Below, in pieces: positions 7,131-14,347 of a stretch of DNA of 14,460 nt. The stretch's first letter is position 1; each line of letters starts with the position of its first letter. The stretch comes from Magnetococcales bacterium (GTDB lineage: Bacteria > Pseudomonadota > Magnetococcia > Magnetococcales > Magnetaquicoccaceae). Under the pieces are notes generated by a model. That model had not been told where the DNA came from and did not search any database. It saw only the letters and a list, made by a program, of their open reading frames with translations. A program made the position numbers and the translations under genes. The stretch lies in NCBI GenBank assembly GCA_015228895.1, contig JADGCR010000038.1, positions 1 through 14,460 of the forward strand, read 5' to 3'.

Positions 7131-7168
7131 CCATAAAAAAAACGCCCTTTCGGGCGTTTTTTTTATGG
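7131..7168. terminator. Bidirectional rho-independent terminator between soxZ and mlaC
   Basis: Bases 7131-7147 and 7152-7168 are perfectly complementary over 17 bp around a TTTC loop. The stem has a GC core (CGCCC/GGGCG) flanked by eight A on the left and eight T on the right, so it ends in a U-tract on either strand. It serves soxZ (stop at 7111, +) and mlaC (stop at 7172, -) at once. Confidence 0.93.
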
Positions 7169-7171
7169 GCA

Positions 7172-7801
7172 TCACCCCCCATGGGGGGCGTTGCGCAGTT
7201 TTTCTTCCAGGCGGGACAACATGGGCTCGATATCGTCCGCGGTGCGGATGGCCTGCTGGAACTGGGAACGGTAGTTGGCCACCACGCTCACCCCTTCGAT
7301 GACCACATCATCCACCTTCCACTCCCCGCCGCTGTTGTGGAGGTAATAGGAGAGCTTGTACTGCTGACCCTTGGCGTGAATGATGCTGTCCACCAGCACC
7401 AGATCCTCGGCCTTGGGCACCTCCTTGACGAACTCCACCTGCTCCCCGTTGTAACGCTCGATCATGTTCATGTAGGTATTCTCCAGCAGCTGCCGGAACA
7501 GGGTGGTGAAACGCTGCTGCTGTCCCGGTGAGAACTTCGTCCAGACCCTGCCCACGGAACTCTGGGACATACGGGCGAAATCGAACTCCTGGTAGATCAC
7601 CCGGCGCAGCATCTCGCGCCTCTCCTCCCGTCTGGCGGGGACGGAAAGTTCCGGATCCTTGAGAATGACCAGAGCCTGCTGAACCGAAGCGGCCAATTTC
7701 GCCATGGTGTTGCCCTGCGCCCCCGTCACGCTCCAAACCGACAGCGGTGCCAGGACGATGACCAGAAAAAAGAGACGGTTCACCATAAAACGCCGAAACA
7801 T
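7172..7801 (-). CDS. mlaC: Periplasmic phospholipid-binding protein MlaC (Ttg2D family)
   Basis: A 209-residue periplasmic shuttle predicted to carry phospholipid between outer-membrane MlaA and the inner-membrane MlaFED complex. A signal peptide covers about residues 1-29. The mature protein matches the Ttg2/MlaC family: RREMLRRVIYQEFDFARMSQSSVGRVWTK split across the middle, then FTTLFRQLLENTY, YKLSYYLHNSGGEWKVDDV and VVANYRSQF near the C-terminus. Length is typical. AAGGAG at 7813-7808 is six bases from the ATG at 7801. The gene is last in the leftward mlaEFDC operon, 20 bases after mlaD, and ends just before a bidirectional terminator. The GC-rich palindrome at 7175-7188 falls inside its last codons. 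Confidence 0.9.
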   Translation of the reverse strand: MFRRFMVNRLFFLVIVLAPLSVWSVTGAQGNTMAKLAASVQQALVILKDPELSVPARREERREMLRRVIYQEFDFARMSQSSVGRVWTKFSPGQQQRFTTLFRQLLENTYMNMIERYNGEQVEFVKEVPKAEDLVLVDSIIHAKGQQYKLSYYLHNSGGEWKVDDVVIEGVSVVANYRSQFQQAIRTADDIEPMLSRLEEKLRNAPHGG

Positions 7802-7821
7802 GAGTGACTCCTTGATGAGGT

Positions 7822-8271
7822 TTATTTCACGCTACCGTGAATGAATTGACTGATCAGCTCTTCGAAGTTGATGGCCGGCTCGGTTTGCCGGATGACCCCA
7901 TCGGCCTTCAGGATCTTCTCCGAGGCTCCCGGAGAGATGGTGACATAACGATCGCCGATCAATCCCTTGGTGCGGATCGAGGCGATGGCGTTCTCCTGAA
8001 TGGGGACGTTGGGATCCACCAGCAGCCGCACCCTGGCTTCGTAATCCCCGCTGTTCAGCTCGATACGATCCACCCGCCCGATCCCGACGCCAGCGACCTC
8101 CACCGAGGCCCCGGACTTGAGACCGGCCACCGAGGTGAACTGGGCGTACAGAGGGATGTAATGGCCCCCCACCAGTTCCATGCGCGCCAGCTTCACCGAC
8201 AGCCAGGCCAGCGCCAGCAACCCCGCCAACACGAACAAACCAACTGAAATCTCCAATTTGGCGCTTCTCAA
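7822..8271 (-). CDS. mlaD: MCE-domain lipid-binding protein MlaD
   Basis: A 149-residue protein anchored in the inner membrane by one helix (about 8-27), with a periplasmic MCE domain at about 37-115 (IPLYAQFTSVAGLKSGASV, VAGVGIGRVDRI, VRLLVDPNVPI, IASIRTKGLIGDRYVTI). In the characterised E. coli system MlaD forms a hexameric ring on MlaFE that passes lipid to MlaC. The size is close to minimal, with a short C-terminal tail (FEELISQFIHGSVK). The start is a TTG at 8271, with AAGGAG at 8284-8279 seven bases upstream; no ATG fits better. mlaF ends 23 bases upstream and mlaC starts 20 bases downstream, as in an operon. Confidence 0.9.
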   Translation of the reverse strand: MRSAKLEISVGLFVLAGLLALAWLSVKLARMELVGGHYIPLYAQFTSVAGLKSGASVEVAGVGIGRVDRIELNSGDYEARVRLLVDPNVPIQENAIASIRTKGLIGDRYVTISPGASEKILKADGVIRQTEPAINFEELISQFIHGSVK

Positions 8272-8294
8272 TATGAGTCTCCTTGACGCAAACC

Positions 8295-9293
8295 CTAAAT
8301 CACCTGAATTGGACCGTCAATATCGCCACGGATGAACTGCTGAATGACAGGATCCCGTGACTCTTTGATCTCCCTGGAGGGGCCGGAAAACAGCACCTTG
8401 CCCTTGTGCAACGCGATCACATGGTGACACCAGCGAAAGATCTCCGGAACGGCGTGGCTGATCACCACCATGGTGTAACGGGTCCGCATGTAGGTGTCGC
8501 AAATGAGGTAATGGATCGCGTTTTCAATAATGGGATCCAGTCCCGCCGTGGGTTCATCCAGAAGCAGGATCTCCGGATCGGTCACCAGGGCGCGGGCCAG
8601 GGCCGCGCGCTTCATCATGCCACCGCTCAGTTCATCCGGGAATTTCCCCTCCATGCCGAACAGGTTGACCTCCTCCAGACAACGCATGACCCGCTGATGG
8701 ATCTCCTTTTGGCTCAATCCGGTTTTTTCTCGCAAAGGAAAGGCCACATTGTCATAGACGTTCAAGGAATCGAACAGCGCCCCGCCCTGGAACAGATAGC
8801 TGAAACGGTTGCGCACCCGGGTCAGTTTGCGACTGGAGAGCCGTCCCAGCGGCTGGTCCCCCACCCACACCTCCCCCTGATCGGGCTTCATCAGTCCCAC
8901 CATATGCTTGAGAATGACGCTCTTGCCCCCGCCGCTCATCCCGATGATGGCCGTCACCCGATGGGCGGGAATGGCCAATTCCACGGCGTCCAGCACCCGC
9001 CGGCCATCCAGGATTTTGACCACCTCCGCCAACCGGATGCTGGGGGGTTCCCGTGGGTCGCACAGGTAGGCGTTCCGTTCCCTGGTGAACTGTTCGAACA
9101 GGCAGTCCAGCAGCGCGGATTGGGTGATGTACCCCATCTCCACCAGGGTGCGGCCCACCAGATGGGCGTTGTCGCGCTCCGGGTGTTCGGTGGTGTGTCT
9201 GCGCAGGGCCTGATCCAGTTCCCCCTCGGTCACGCAACCGTTGGCCACCAACTGTTTGCCCAGGGGCAAGGCGGCAGGTCCTGGCCATTTCAC
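8295..9293 (-). CDS. mlaF: Mla ABC transporter ATPase MlaF with an extra N-terminal domain
   Basis: A 332-residue ATPase powering MlaFED lipid transport on the cytoplasmic side of the inner membrane. The ABC core (about 86-325) has Walker A GMSGGGKS at 118-125, Q-loop Gln169, signature LSGG at 222-225, Walker B ILLLDEP at 242-248 and switch His280 (VISHA). Residues 10-75 are not part of a normal MlaF. They hold two tandem motifs, PLGKQLVANGCVTEGELDQAL (10-30, cut here to its core) and LVGRTLVEMGYITQSALLDC (45-64), resembling the N-terminal GspE/MshE domain that binds c-di-GMP in some ATPases. The usual leading Arg of that motif is missing, so binding is doubtful. The GTG at 9293 has AAGGAG at 9308-9303, nine bases upstream. 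A longer ATG start at 9374 would overlap mlaE and is rejected. Confidence 0.9.
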   Translation of the reverse strand: MKWPGPAALPLGKQLVANGCVTEGELDQALRRHTTEHPERDNAHLVGRTLVEMGYITQSALLDCLFEQFTRERNAYLCDPREPPSIRLAEVVKILDGRRVLDAVELAIPAHRVTAIIGMSGGGKSVILKHMVGLMKPDQGEVWVGDQPLGRLSSRKLTRVRNRFSYLFQGGALFDSLNVYDNVAFPLREKTGLSQKEIHQRVMRCLEEVNLFGMEGKFPDELSGGMMKRAALARALVTDPEILLLDEPTAGLDPIIENAIHYLICDTYMRTRYTMVVISHAVPEIFRWCHHVIALHKGKVLFSGPSREIKESRDPVIQQFIRGDIDGPIQVI

Positions 9294-9340
9294 CAGTGAG
9301 GACTCCTTATATAGACCGCGATCCGACACCCGAACCGTCC

Positions 9341-10111
9341 TTACAACATGATGGAGGTGATGAAATAGTCGCACACCAGAATCAGCACCGAACTCAACAC
9401 CACCGCCGAGGTGGTGGCCTGACTGACCCCCTCGGCCCCACGCCGGGTAAAATATCCCTTATAGGTGCAGACCCATGTGACGATAAGACCAAAGCTGACG
9501 GATTTGATCAGGCCGGTCACGATATCCCGCATCTCCACGGCGGATTCGATGCCGCCGAAATAGGTGCCGCCACTCATGCCCAGCAGGCGCACGGCCACCA
9601 GGTACCCCCCCAGGATGCCGATCACGTCGAAGATGACCGTCAGCAGGGGCAGACTGATCAGGCCGGCCTGAACACGGGGCGTGACGAGAAATTTCAACGG
9701 CGGAATGCCCATCACATCCAGGGCGTCGATCTGTTCCCGGATGCGCATGATGCCCAGTTCCGCCGTAAGCGCCGAACCGGCCCGCCCGGTCACCATCAGC
9801 CCGGACAGCACGGGTCCCAGTTCCCGGATGATGGACAGGGCGACCGCGGGACCCAGCAGGGCCTCGGAGCCAAACCGGGAGAGGGTGTAATAGCCCTGCA
9901 ACGCCAGCACCATGCCCGCGAACACGGCGGTCAGGGCGATCACGAACAGGGAGCGGATGCCGATGAAATGGATCTGTTTCAAAAAATTGGTCCAGCGAAA
10001 GGGGGGGGTCGCGAAGGAGACCGCCACCTCCCAGAGAAACAGGAACATGCGACCCATCTCCCGGATGACATGGAGAAAAGAAAAACCAATTTTTTGAATA
10101 AAATCAATCAT
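9341..10111 (-). CDS. mlaE: Mla ABC transporter permease MlaE
   Basis: A 256-residue inner-membrane permease, the transmembrane core of the MlaFED lipid transporter. It has the MlaE layout: an amphipathic N-terminal segment (MIDFIQKIGFSFLHVIREMG), then several hydrophobic helices. Conserved family blocks are visible: RSLFVIALTAVFAGMVLALQ split by a loop, SIIRELGPVLSGLMVTGRAG, ALTAELGIMRIREQIDALDV and MGIPPLKFLVTPRV. The EL-G motifs of the EQIDAL region are the contact site for the ATPase in homologues. I start at ATG 10111, which gives normal family length. An in-frame extension to 10207 would add a basic, low-complexity tail upstream of the predicted promoter's leader. The gene is first in the leftward operon; mlaF begins 47 bases after the stop. 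Confidence 0.9.
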   Translation of the reverse strand: MIDFIQKIGFSFLHVIREMGRMFLFLWEVAVSFATPPFRWTNFLKQIHFIGIRSLFVIALTAVFAGMVLALQGYYTLSRFGSEALLGPAVALSIIRELGPVLSGLMVTGRAGSALTAELGIMRIREQIDALDVMGIPPLKFLVTPRVQAGLISLPLLTVIFDVIGILGGYLVAVRLLGMSGGTYFGGIESAVEMRDIVTGLIKSVSFGLIVTWVCTYKGYFTRRGAEGVSQATTSAVVLSSVLILVCDYFITSIML

Positions 10112-10206
10112 ATTTATGGTTTTCCAAATCTTGGGCTCACGGGAATGGCTTTTCTGTCTGCGGGCAAACATGCATTTTTTTTTTCGAATTCGTTGCAAAC
10201 TGAACA

Positions 10207-10236
10207 ATTATCTCCCATCATCTTGCTGATTGGCAA
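10207..10236 (-). promoter_or_regulatory. Predicted sigma70-like promoter for mlaEFDC
   Basis: On the reverse strand TTGCCA (10236-10231) and GATAAT (10212-10207) each match five of six consensus bases and are 18 bases apart. Transcription would start near 10200 and give a leader of about 90 bases to the mlaE start at 10111. That supports the shorter MlaE, since a start at 10207 would lie inside the -10 element. It sits in the 237-base gap between the divergent mlaE and mlaA genes. Confidence 0.55.
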
Positions 10237-10348
10237 GGGAAGGCTGTTTGATTAAAGAAAATTTATACCTGCTGATGGACGCGACCAGCCGGAGCGAACC
10301 TTCGAGCAAAACGGAAGTGGGCAAACCCCCTGCAAGGATCACGATAAC

Positions 10349-11113
10349 ATGCGTAGATTGATACTGATATGGATGGCGTTGGCATTTCTCTGCCCGCCTC
10401 TTTATGCGAATGCCGAGACGGTCGCCAAGGAAGGCAAAGCCATGGTCACCGCCGCGGTGGATGGGGATGCCAGCAAACAGGACGCCAGGGAGGAGAGTGG
10501 CGACCTGGTGGTTTCCGATCCCCTGGAACCTTGGAACCGCATCGTCTTCACCATCAACGACATCTTTTATCACGGCCTTCTCAAGCCTGTGGCCATGCTC
10601 TACTCGTTCATTCTGCCGGAGCCGGTACGCATCGCGGTCGGCAACTTCTTCCACAACCTGGCCATGCCGAAACACTTCTTGAGCGCCCTGTTGCAGGGCA
10701 AGCTGGATGTGGCGGGCCGGGAACTGAGCCGGTTTGGCATCAACACCATTCTGGGTGGTCTGGGATTCTTCGACGTGGCCGGTTCTCATTTCAACCTGAA
10801 AAGCGGGGATGAGGATATCGGCCAAACCCTGGGCAAGTATGGCATGGGAGATGCTCTGTACATCGAATGGCCCATACTGGGTCCGTCCAACCTGCGGGAC
10901 ACGTTGGGGCTGGCTGGGGACACCTTCCTGAATCCCCTGAGCTACTACCCGCATAACATCTGGACCAGGGCGGAGATTTACGGCATCAAGGTGGTGAACC
11001 ACACCTCGTTGCGCATTGGCGAGTACGAGGATCTCAAAAAGGCCGCCATCGATCCCTACATCGCCTTGAGAGACGCCTATCTGCAAATGCGTCGCGAGCA
11101 GATCAAGCATTGA
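10349..11113 (+). CDS. mlaA: Outer-membrane phospholipid-removal protein MlaA (VacJ family)
   Basis: A 254-residue protein of the MlaA/VacJ family, which removes misplaced phospholipid from the outer leaflet of the outer membrane and hands it to MlaC. Hallmarks include SDPLEPWNRIVFTIND, FFHNLAMPKHFLSALLQGK, RFGINTILGGLGFFDVA, EDIGQTLGKYGMGD and ILGPSNLRDTLG. The N-terminus is a signal peptide, but Cys15 sits in AFLC, which is not a lipobox; a signal peptidase I cut after ANA (20-22) fits better. Classical MlaA is a lipoprotein, so this one may lack the lipid anchor. About 30 charged residues separate the signal from the conserved core. AAGGA at 10334-10338 lies ten bases before the ATG. The gene is divergent from mlaE and 34 bases ahead of a TPR gene. 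Confidence 0.9.
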   Translation: MRRLILIWMALAFLCPPLYANAETVAKEGKAMVTAAVDGDASKQDAREESGDLVVSDPLEPWNRIVFTINDIFYHGLLKPVAMLYSFILPEPVRIAVGNFFHNLAMPKHFLSALLQGKLDVAGRELSRFGINTILGGLGFFDVAGSHFNLKSGDEDIGQTLGKYGMGDALYIEWPILGPSNLRDTLGLAGDTFLNPLSYYPHNIWTRAEIYGIKVVNHTSLRIGEYEDLKKAAIDPYIALRDAYLQMRREQIKH

Positions 11114-11147
11114 GCCCCACCCATTCAGCCAGCCAGGAGTGGCATTT

Positions 11148-12308
11148 ATGAACCGTTTGCGTGTCATCTTTACCGCCATTGGCTTAATCGCCTGTCTCCA
11201 GTCCCCCCTGTTCGCGGCAGCGGAGAGCCTGGACGACATTTACGCCCTCGCGGACCGCAAGGAATTTGACACGGCCCTGAAAAAATTGAACACCTTTCTC
11301 GCCGACCACCCCCAGGACGCCCAGGGGCGTTTTCTCAAGGGGCTGATTTTCACCGAAACCAAGCAGTTCGATCAGGCCATCAGTGTCTTTTCCCAATTGA
11401 GCAAGGATTTCCCCGAACTGCCGGAACCTTACAACAATCTGGCGGTGCTGTACGCCGAGCGGGGCCAGTTCGAAAAGGCGCAGGAGGCGTTGTTGCAGGC
11501 GGTCAAGAACCACCCGAACTACTCCACCGCCCATGAGAATCTTGGGGATATTTATGCGAAAATGGCCTCACAGGCCTACACCCGCGCCCTGAAGTTGAAC
11601 CAGGGCAACGGGGTGCTCACCAGCAAGCTGAACAAGGTCAAGACACTGTTCACCGACGGCTCCTCCAGTCAGGAACCGGTCAAGAACGTGGCCGCCGCTC
11701 CATTGCGCGCGCCGGCGTTGGGCACCGCGCCCAGAGGGGGGGAGACGCCTGCGCCCCCTGTCGCAGCGCCTGCCAAGGAGGCCACCACCGGGTCCATGGC
11801 TGGGTTGCCCGCCAAGGAGGGTCCGCGTCCGCCGGTGACGCATCCGCCGGTGACGCCCCCGCCCGCCCCGTCCGTGGGAGCCGCCCCGCCATCGGAGCCC
11901 CAACCCGCGCCCGTCGCCAATCCCCTGTTGAGCGAAGGGGAAAAGATCAAGGGTTTGAAGGCCACCCAGGAGGTGCAACAGGCGGTGCACGCCTGGGCCG
12001 CGGCCTGGTCGGCGAAAAATCTGAATCAGTATCTCGCTGCCTATTCCCAAAGGTTCCAACCTTTCAACAAGCACTTCAAGACCCGCTCCGAATGGGAGCA
12101 GAACCGGCGCGAGAAGATCGGCAAGGCGGGTGAGATTCACGTCCAGGTGAGTGACCTGCAAGTGACCATGCTCAACGAGGACCGGGCGCAGACCACCTTT
12201 CTTCAGAGTTATACCGCCAACAAGTACCGGGATCAGGTCAAGAAGACCCTCTCGTTGGAGCGGGAGAACAACGCATGGAAAATCGTGCGGGAATATGCCA
12301 ATGATTGA
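11148..12308 (+). CDS. Secreted TPR protein with proline-rich linker and NTF2-like C-terminus
   Basis: A 386-residue protein exported by an N-terminal signal peptide (about 1-25, ending FAAAES). Residues 27-155 contain three to four tetratricopeptide-like units (DDIYALADRKEFDTALKKL, RFLKGLIFTETKQFDQAISV, AYNNLA-type EPYNNLAVLYAERGQFEKA, HENLGDIYAKMA). An Ala/Pro-rich linker at about 178-262 includes PPVTHPPVTPPPAP. The C-terminal 115 residues (VQQAVHAWAAAWSAKNLNQY onward, to WKIVREYAND) look like an NTF2/SnoaL-like domain of the kind attached to some cell-wall and TPR proteins. It probably acts as a periplasmic scaffold or binding protein; its ligand is unknown. I start at ATG 11148, with AGGAG at 11135-11139 eight bases upstream, rather than the GTG at 11139. 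It follows mlaA closely and may share its transcript. Confidence 0.82.
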   Translation: MNRLRVIFTAIGLIACLQSPLFAAAESLDDIYALADRKEFDTALKKLNTFLADHPQDAQGRFLKGLIFTETKQFDQAISVFSQLSKDFPELPEPYNNLAVLYAERGQFEKAQEALLQAVKNHPNYSTAHENLGDIYAKMASQAYTRALKLNQGNGVLTSKLNKVKTLFTDGSSSQEPVKNVAAAPLRAPALGTAPRGGETPAPPVAAPAKEATTGSMAGLPAKEGPRPPVTHPPVTPPPAPSVGAAPPSEPQPAPVANPLLSEGEKIKGLKATQEVQQAVHAWAAAWSAKNLNQYLAAYSQRFQPFNKHFKTRSEWEQNRREKIGKAGEIHVQVSDLQVTMLNEDRAQTTFLQSYTANKYRDQVKKTLSLERENNAWKIVREYAND

Positions 12309-12347
12309 CCAGCCGTCGGCAGGCAGCATGGCGCTGTCCGGGAACGC

Positions 12348-12845
12348 ATGACTGAGCCTGCGGAGAAGAGTCACCCCCTGTTCGACCGTGTCAAGGCGAC
12401 GGTTTCGGCGCATGTCCTCATCGTGGAACGGCCCCCCTCCCGGAGGCCGGAGGGTGAAGGGGCGAGAATCCTGTTGGTGCGCCTGGCCTACAAGGATCAC
12501 CGCTGGAGCAAGTGGTCGTTTCCCGGTGGCTATGTGGATCAGGGGGAGACCCTGGAGCAGGCCTTGAAACGTGAGGTGGTGGAGGAGATCGGTTTGCAGT
12601 TGTTCACCTGCGAGAGGGTGGAAGCCGTCCCCATGTTGCAGAGCGAATGCCCCAATATCGGTTTCATCTATCTTTGTGAAGAGTGGACCGGGGAACCCGC
12701 CATCAAAAGCCGGGAGATCCTGGAAACCGCCTGGGTGGACGAGCTCTCCTTCCGGCGGATGGACCAGGAGGGTCAATTGGCCTATCCCCAGATGCGCCAT
12801 CAGACCGGTTCCCTTGGTTGGCGCGATGAGTCGTCACGCTGTTGA
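12348..12845 (+). CDS. Nudix hydrolase
   Basis: A 165-residue cytoplasmic hydrolase of nucleoside-diphosphate-linked compounds. The Nudix box is complete at residues 61-83: Gly61, Glu67, Arg75-Glu76, Glu79-Glu80 and Gly82-Leu83, the metal-binding and catalytic set. The segment before it (WSKWSFPGGYVDQGETLEQA) is typical of ADP-ribose- or NTP-type Nudix enzymes, but substrate cannot be read from this. It starts 39 bases after the TPR gene with only a weak GGGA as ribosome binding site, and ends 22 bases before the next gene, which suggests a common transcript. No feature ties it to lipid transport. Confidence 0.88.
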   Translation: MTEPAEKSHPLFDRVKATVSAHVLIVERPPSRRPEGEGARILLVRLAYKDHRWSKWSFPGGYVDQGETLEQALKREVVEEIGLQLFTCERVEAVPMLQSECPNIGFIYLCEEWTGEPAIKSREILETAWVDELSFRRMDQEGQLAYPQMRHQTGSLGWRDESSRC

Positions 12846-12867
12846 TCCCGACAGGGAGTGTTTTCTC

Positions 12868-13206
12868 ATGAAACGGTATCGGATGATTTTGTTCCTGCTG
12901 ACCTTCCTGTGGTCCCTCCCCCTGGCGGCCACCGGAGGGGACCAGGGGGGCGTTCCCCCCAAGGTTCCTCCTCCCGCCGACGAGGAGAAGTCGTTGGAGA
13001 TGGCGCGGGATCATCTGAAAAACGCCATGCGTTCCCTGGGCGAGGCCGGGCGTCTCACCTATGAGAGTCAAATGCCCGCCCTGCGGGACAAGACCGACCA
13101 GGCTTTCAAGGAGACCCAGCGTTTGCTGCACGAACTGGAGCAGAAGTTGCGCAAGAAAAGCCCGCCGGCGGACCCTCCCAAGCCGGGGATCTCCTCCGCG
13201 ATCTGA
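12868..13206 (+). CDS. Small secreted helical protein of unknown function
   Basis: A 112-residue protein I do not recognise. Residues 1-21 form a clean signal peptide (basic MKRYR, hydrophobic core, LPLAA). A Gly/Pro-rich stretch (about 22-40, including PPKVPPPADE) follows, then one long charged helix (about 40-97; KSLEMARDHLKNAMRSL, QAFKETQRLLHELEQKLRKK) with heptad-like spacing that may form a coiled coil, and a Pro-rich tail. It has no cysteines in the mature part and no transmembrane segment, so it should be a soluble periplasmic or envelope protein. AGGGAG at about 12852-12857 precedes the ATG by ten bases. It is last in the mlaA-TPR-Nudix run and is followed by a terminator. Confidence 0.7.
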   Translation: MKRYRMILFLLTFLWSLPLAATGGDQGGVPPKVPPPADEEKSLEMARDHLKNAMRSLGEAGRLTYESQMPALRDKTDQAFKETQRLLHELEQKLRKKSPPADPPKPGISSAI

Positions 13207-13310
13207 CCTGTCGCCTGCCTGGCGATCCCCGAGCCAAAAACGACAACCTGCCATTCCCTGCCGGCGCAACAGACCGCCGTGTCGCCGCCGGCGATCCCCA
13301 CCCGAGCGAA

Positions 13311-13350
13311 GAGATGCCCTGGTTCGACTCCCCGGGCACCTCTTTTTTTT
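13311..13350 (+). terminator. Rho-independent terminator ending the mlaA-side gene run
   Basis: GAGATGCCCTGG (13311-13322) pairs with CCCGGGCACCTC (13331-13342) at ten of twelve positions around an eight-base loop, followed by eight T (13343-13350). It lies about 105 bases past the small secreted protein's stop. The rest of the 13207-13381 gap holds a GC-rich imperfect repeat (CCGGCG...CGCCGG, 13261-13291) and nothing else I can name. Confidence 0.72.
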
Positions 13351-13381
13351 CAGGCATGGCAAACCTGCCACACCCGTCCAC

Positions 13382-14347
13382 TCAGAACTGACCACCTTGT
13401 GACAGAACGGCGTCGAAATATCCAATGGTGCGCCCCAATCCCTCCTCCAGAGGCACCAGCGGGCTCCAGTCCAACCGCTCCCTGGCCAGGGAGATGTCGG
13501 GACGGCGTTGCCGGGGATCGTCCGTGGGCAACGGGGCAAAGGTGATCGGAGAACGGGAGTGGGTCATCTCCACCACCTTGCTGGCCAGCTCCAGCATGGT
13601 GAACTCCCCCGGATTGCCCAGGTTGACCGGTCCCACAAACGTGTCCGGTGAGTTCATCAGCCGCAGGAACCCCTCCACCATGTCATCCACATAACAGAAT
13701 GAACGGGACTGGGTGCCATCCCCGTACACCGTGATCGGATCCCCACGCAACGCCTGGACGATGAAGTTGGAGACCACCCGTCCATCGTTGGGGTGCATGC
13801 GGGGTCCATAGGTGTTGAAGATGCGCGCCACCTTGATCCGCAGCCGGTGCTGCCGATGATAGTCGAAAAACAGCGTCTCCGCGCACCGTTTCCCTTCGTC
13901 GTAGCAGGATCGGGGTCCGATGGGATTGACGTGGCCCCAGTAATCCTCGGTCTGGGGATGGATCTGGGGGTCTCCATAGACCTCACTGGTGGACGCCTGC
14001 ATGATTCTGGCGCGCACCCGCTTGGCCAACCCCAACATGTTGATGGCGCCATGCACGCTGGTCTTGGTGGTCTGCACCGGGTCCACCTGATAGTGGACCG
14101 GCGAGGCCGGACAGGCCAGATTGAAAATGGTATCCACTTCCACATATAAAGGAAATGTCACATCGTGGCGCAACAGCTCAAAAAAGGGATTGTCAAGAAG
14201 TGTTAGAATATTTTTTTTATTCCCAGTAAAAAAATTATCAACACACAAAACGTCCGCGCCCTCCGCTATCAGGGATTCGCACAGATGCGACCCCAGAAAG
14301 CCCGCTCCGCCCGTCACCAGAACCCGCCTGTTTGCAAACCTGTTCAC
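13382..14347 (-). CDS. uxs: UDP-glucuronate decarboxylase (UDP-xylose synthase)
   Basis: A 321-residue cytoplasmic short-chain dehydrogenase/epimerase-fold enzyme predicted to convert UDP-glucuronate to UDP-xylose using bound NAD+. The nucleotide motif is GGAGFLG at 13-19. The family signature [18 protein letters not shown] leads into CPASPVHYQ at 79-87. The catalytic set is Ser/Thr at 119-121 (STSEVYGDP) with Tyr149 and Lys153 in [28 protein letters not shown] is also characteristic of UXS. Related dTDP-glucose dehydratases are less likely. Length matches bacterial UXS. GTG 14347 has AGGAGG at 14358-14353 five bases away, much better than the ATG at 14455. UDP-xylose feeds capsule, LPS or glycosylation pathways; no glycosyltransferase is in view. 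Bases 14200-14240 are more AT-rich than the rest of the gene. Confidence 0.88.
   Translation of the reverse strand: MNRFANRRVLVTGGAGFLGSHLCESLIAEGADVLCVDNFFTGNKKNILTLLDNPFFELLRHDVTFPLYVEVDTIFNLACPASPVHYQVDPVQTTKTSVHGAINMLGLAKRVRARIMQASTSEVYGDPQIHPQTEDYWGHVNPIGPRSCYDEGKRCAETLFFDYHRQHRLRIKVARIFNTYGPRMHPNDGRVVSNFIVQALRGDPITVYGDGTQSRSFCYVDDMVEGFLRLMNSPDTFVGPVNLGNPGEFTMLELASKVVEMTHSRSPITFAPLPTDDPRQRRPDISLARERLDWSPLVPLEEGLGRTIGYFDAVLSQGGQF

Noticed and set aside
7175..7188. CCCCCCATGGGGGG palindrome
   Set aside because: It encodes the last codons of mlaC (Pro-His-Gly-Gly). The neighbouring terminator explains the 3' end, so no separate role is needed.
9294..9374. Longer MlaF starting at ATG 9374
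   Set aside because: It would overlap the mlaE stop by 34 bases and add a His-rich stretch, while the GTG at 9293 has an ideal AAGGAG nine bases upstream.
8406..10255. Two forward-strand open frames antisense to mlaF and mlaE
   Set aside because: The translations are His/Gln/Gly-rich low-complexity shadows. The opposite strand holds complete ABC ATPase and permease motifs.
10208..11239. Reverse-strand open frame (343 codons) over mlaA
   Set aside because: It is antisense to a full-length MlaA and overlaps the predicted mlaE promoter. It shows no domain.
11568..12800. Reverse-strand open frame (410 codons) over the TPR and Nudix genes
   Set aside because: It is antisense to an intact Nudix box and TPR units, and Gly/Arg/His-rich in the part opposite the proline-rich linker.
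14195..14240. AT-rich island inside the decarboxylase gene
   Set aside because: It encodes an Asn/Lys/Phe-rich but family-consistent segment ([15 protein letters not shown]). There is no frame break or repeat to suggest an insertion.
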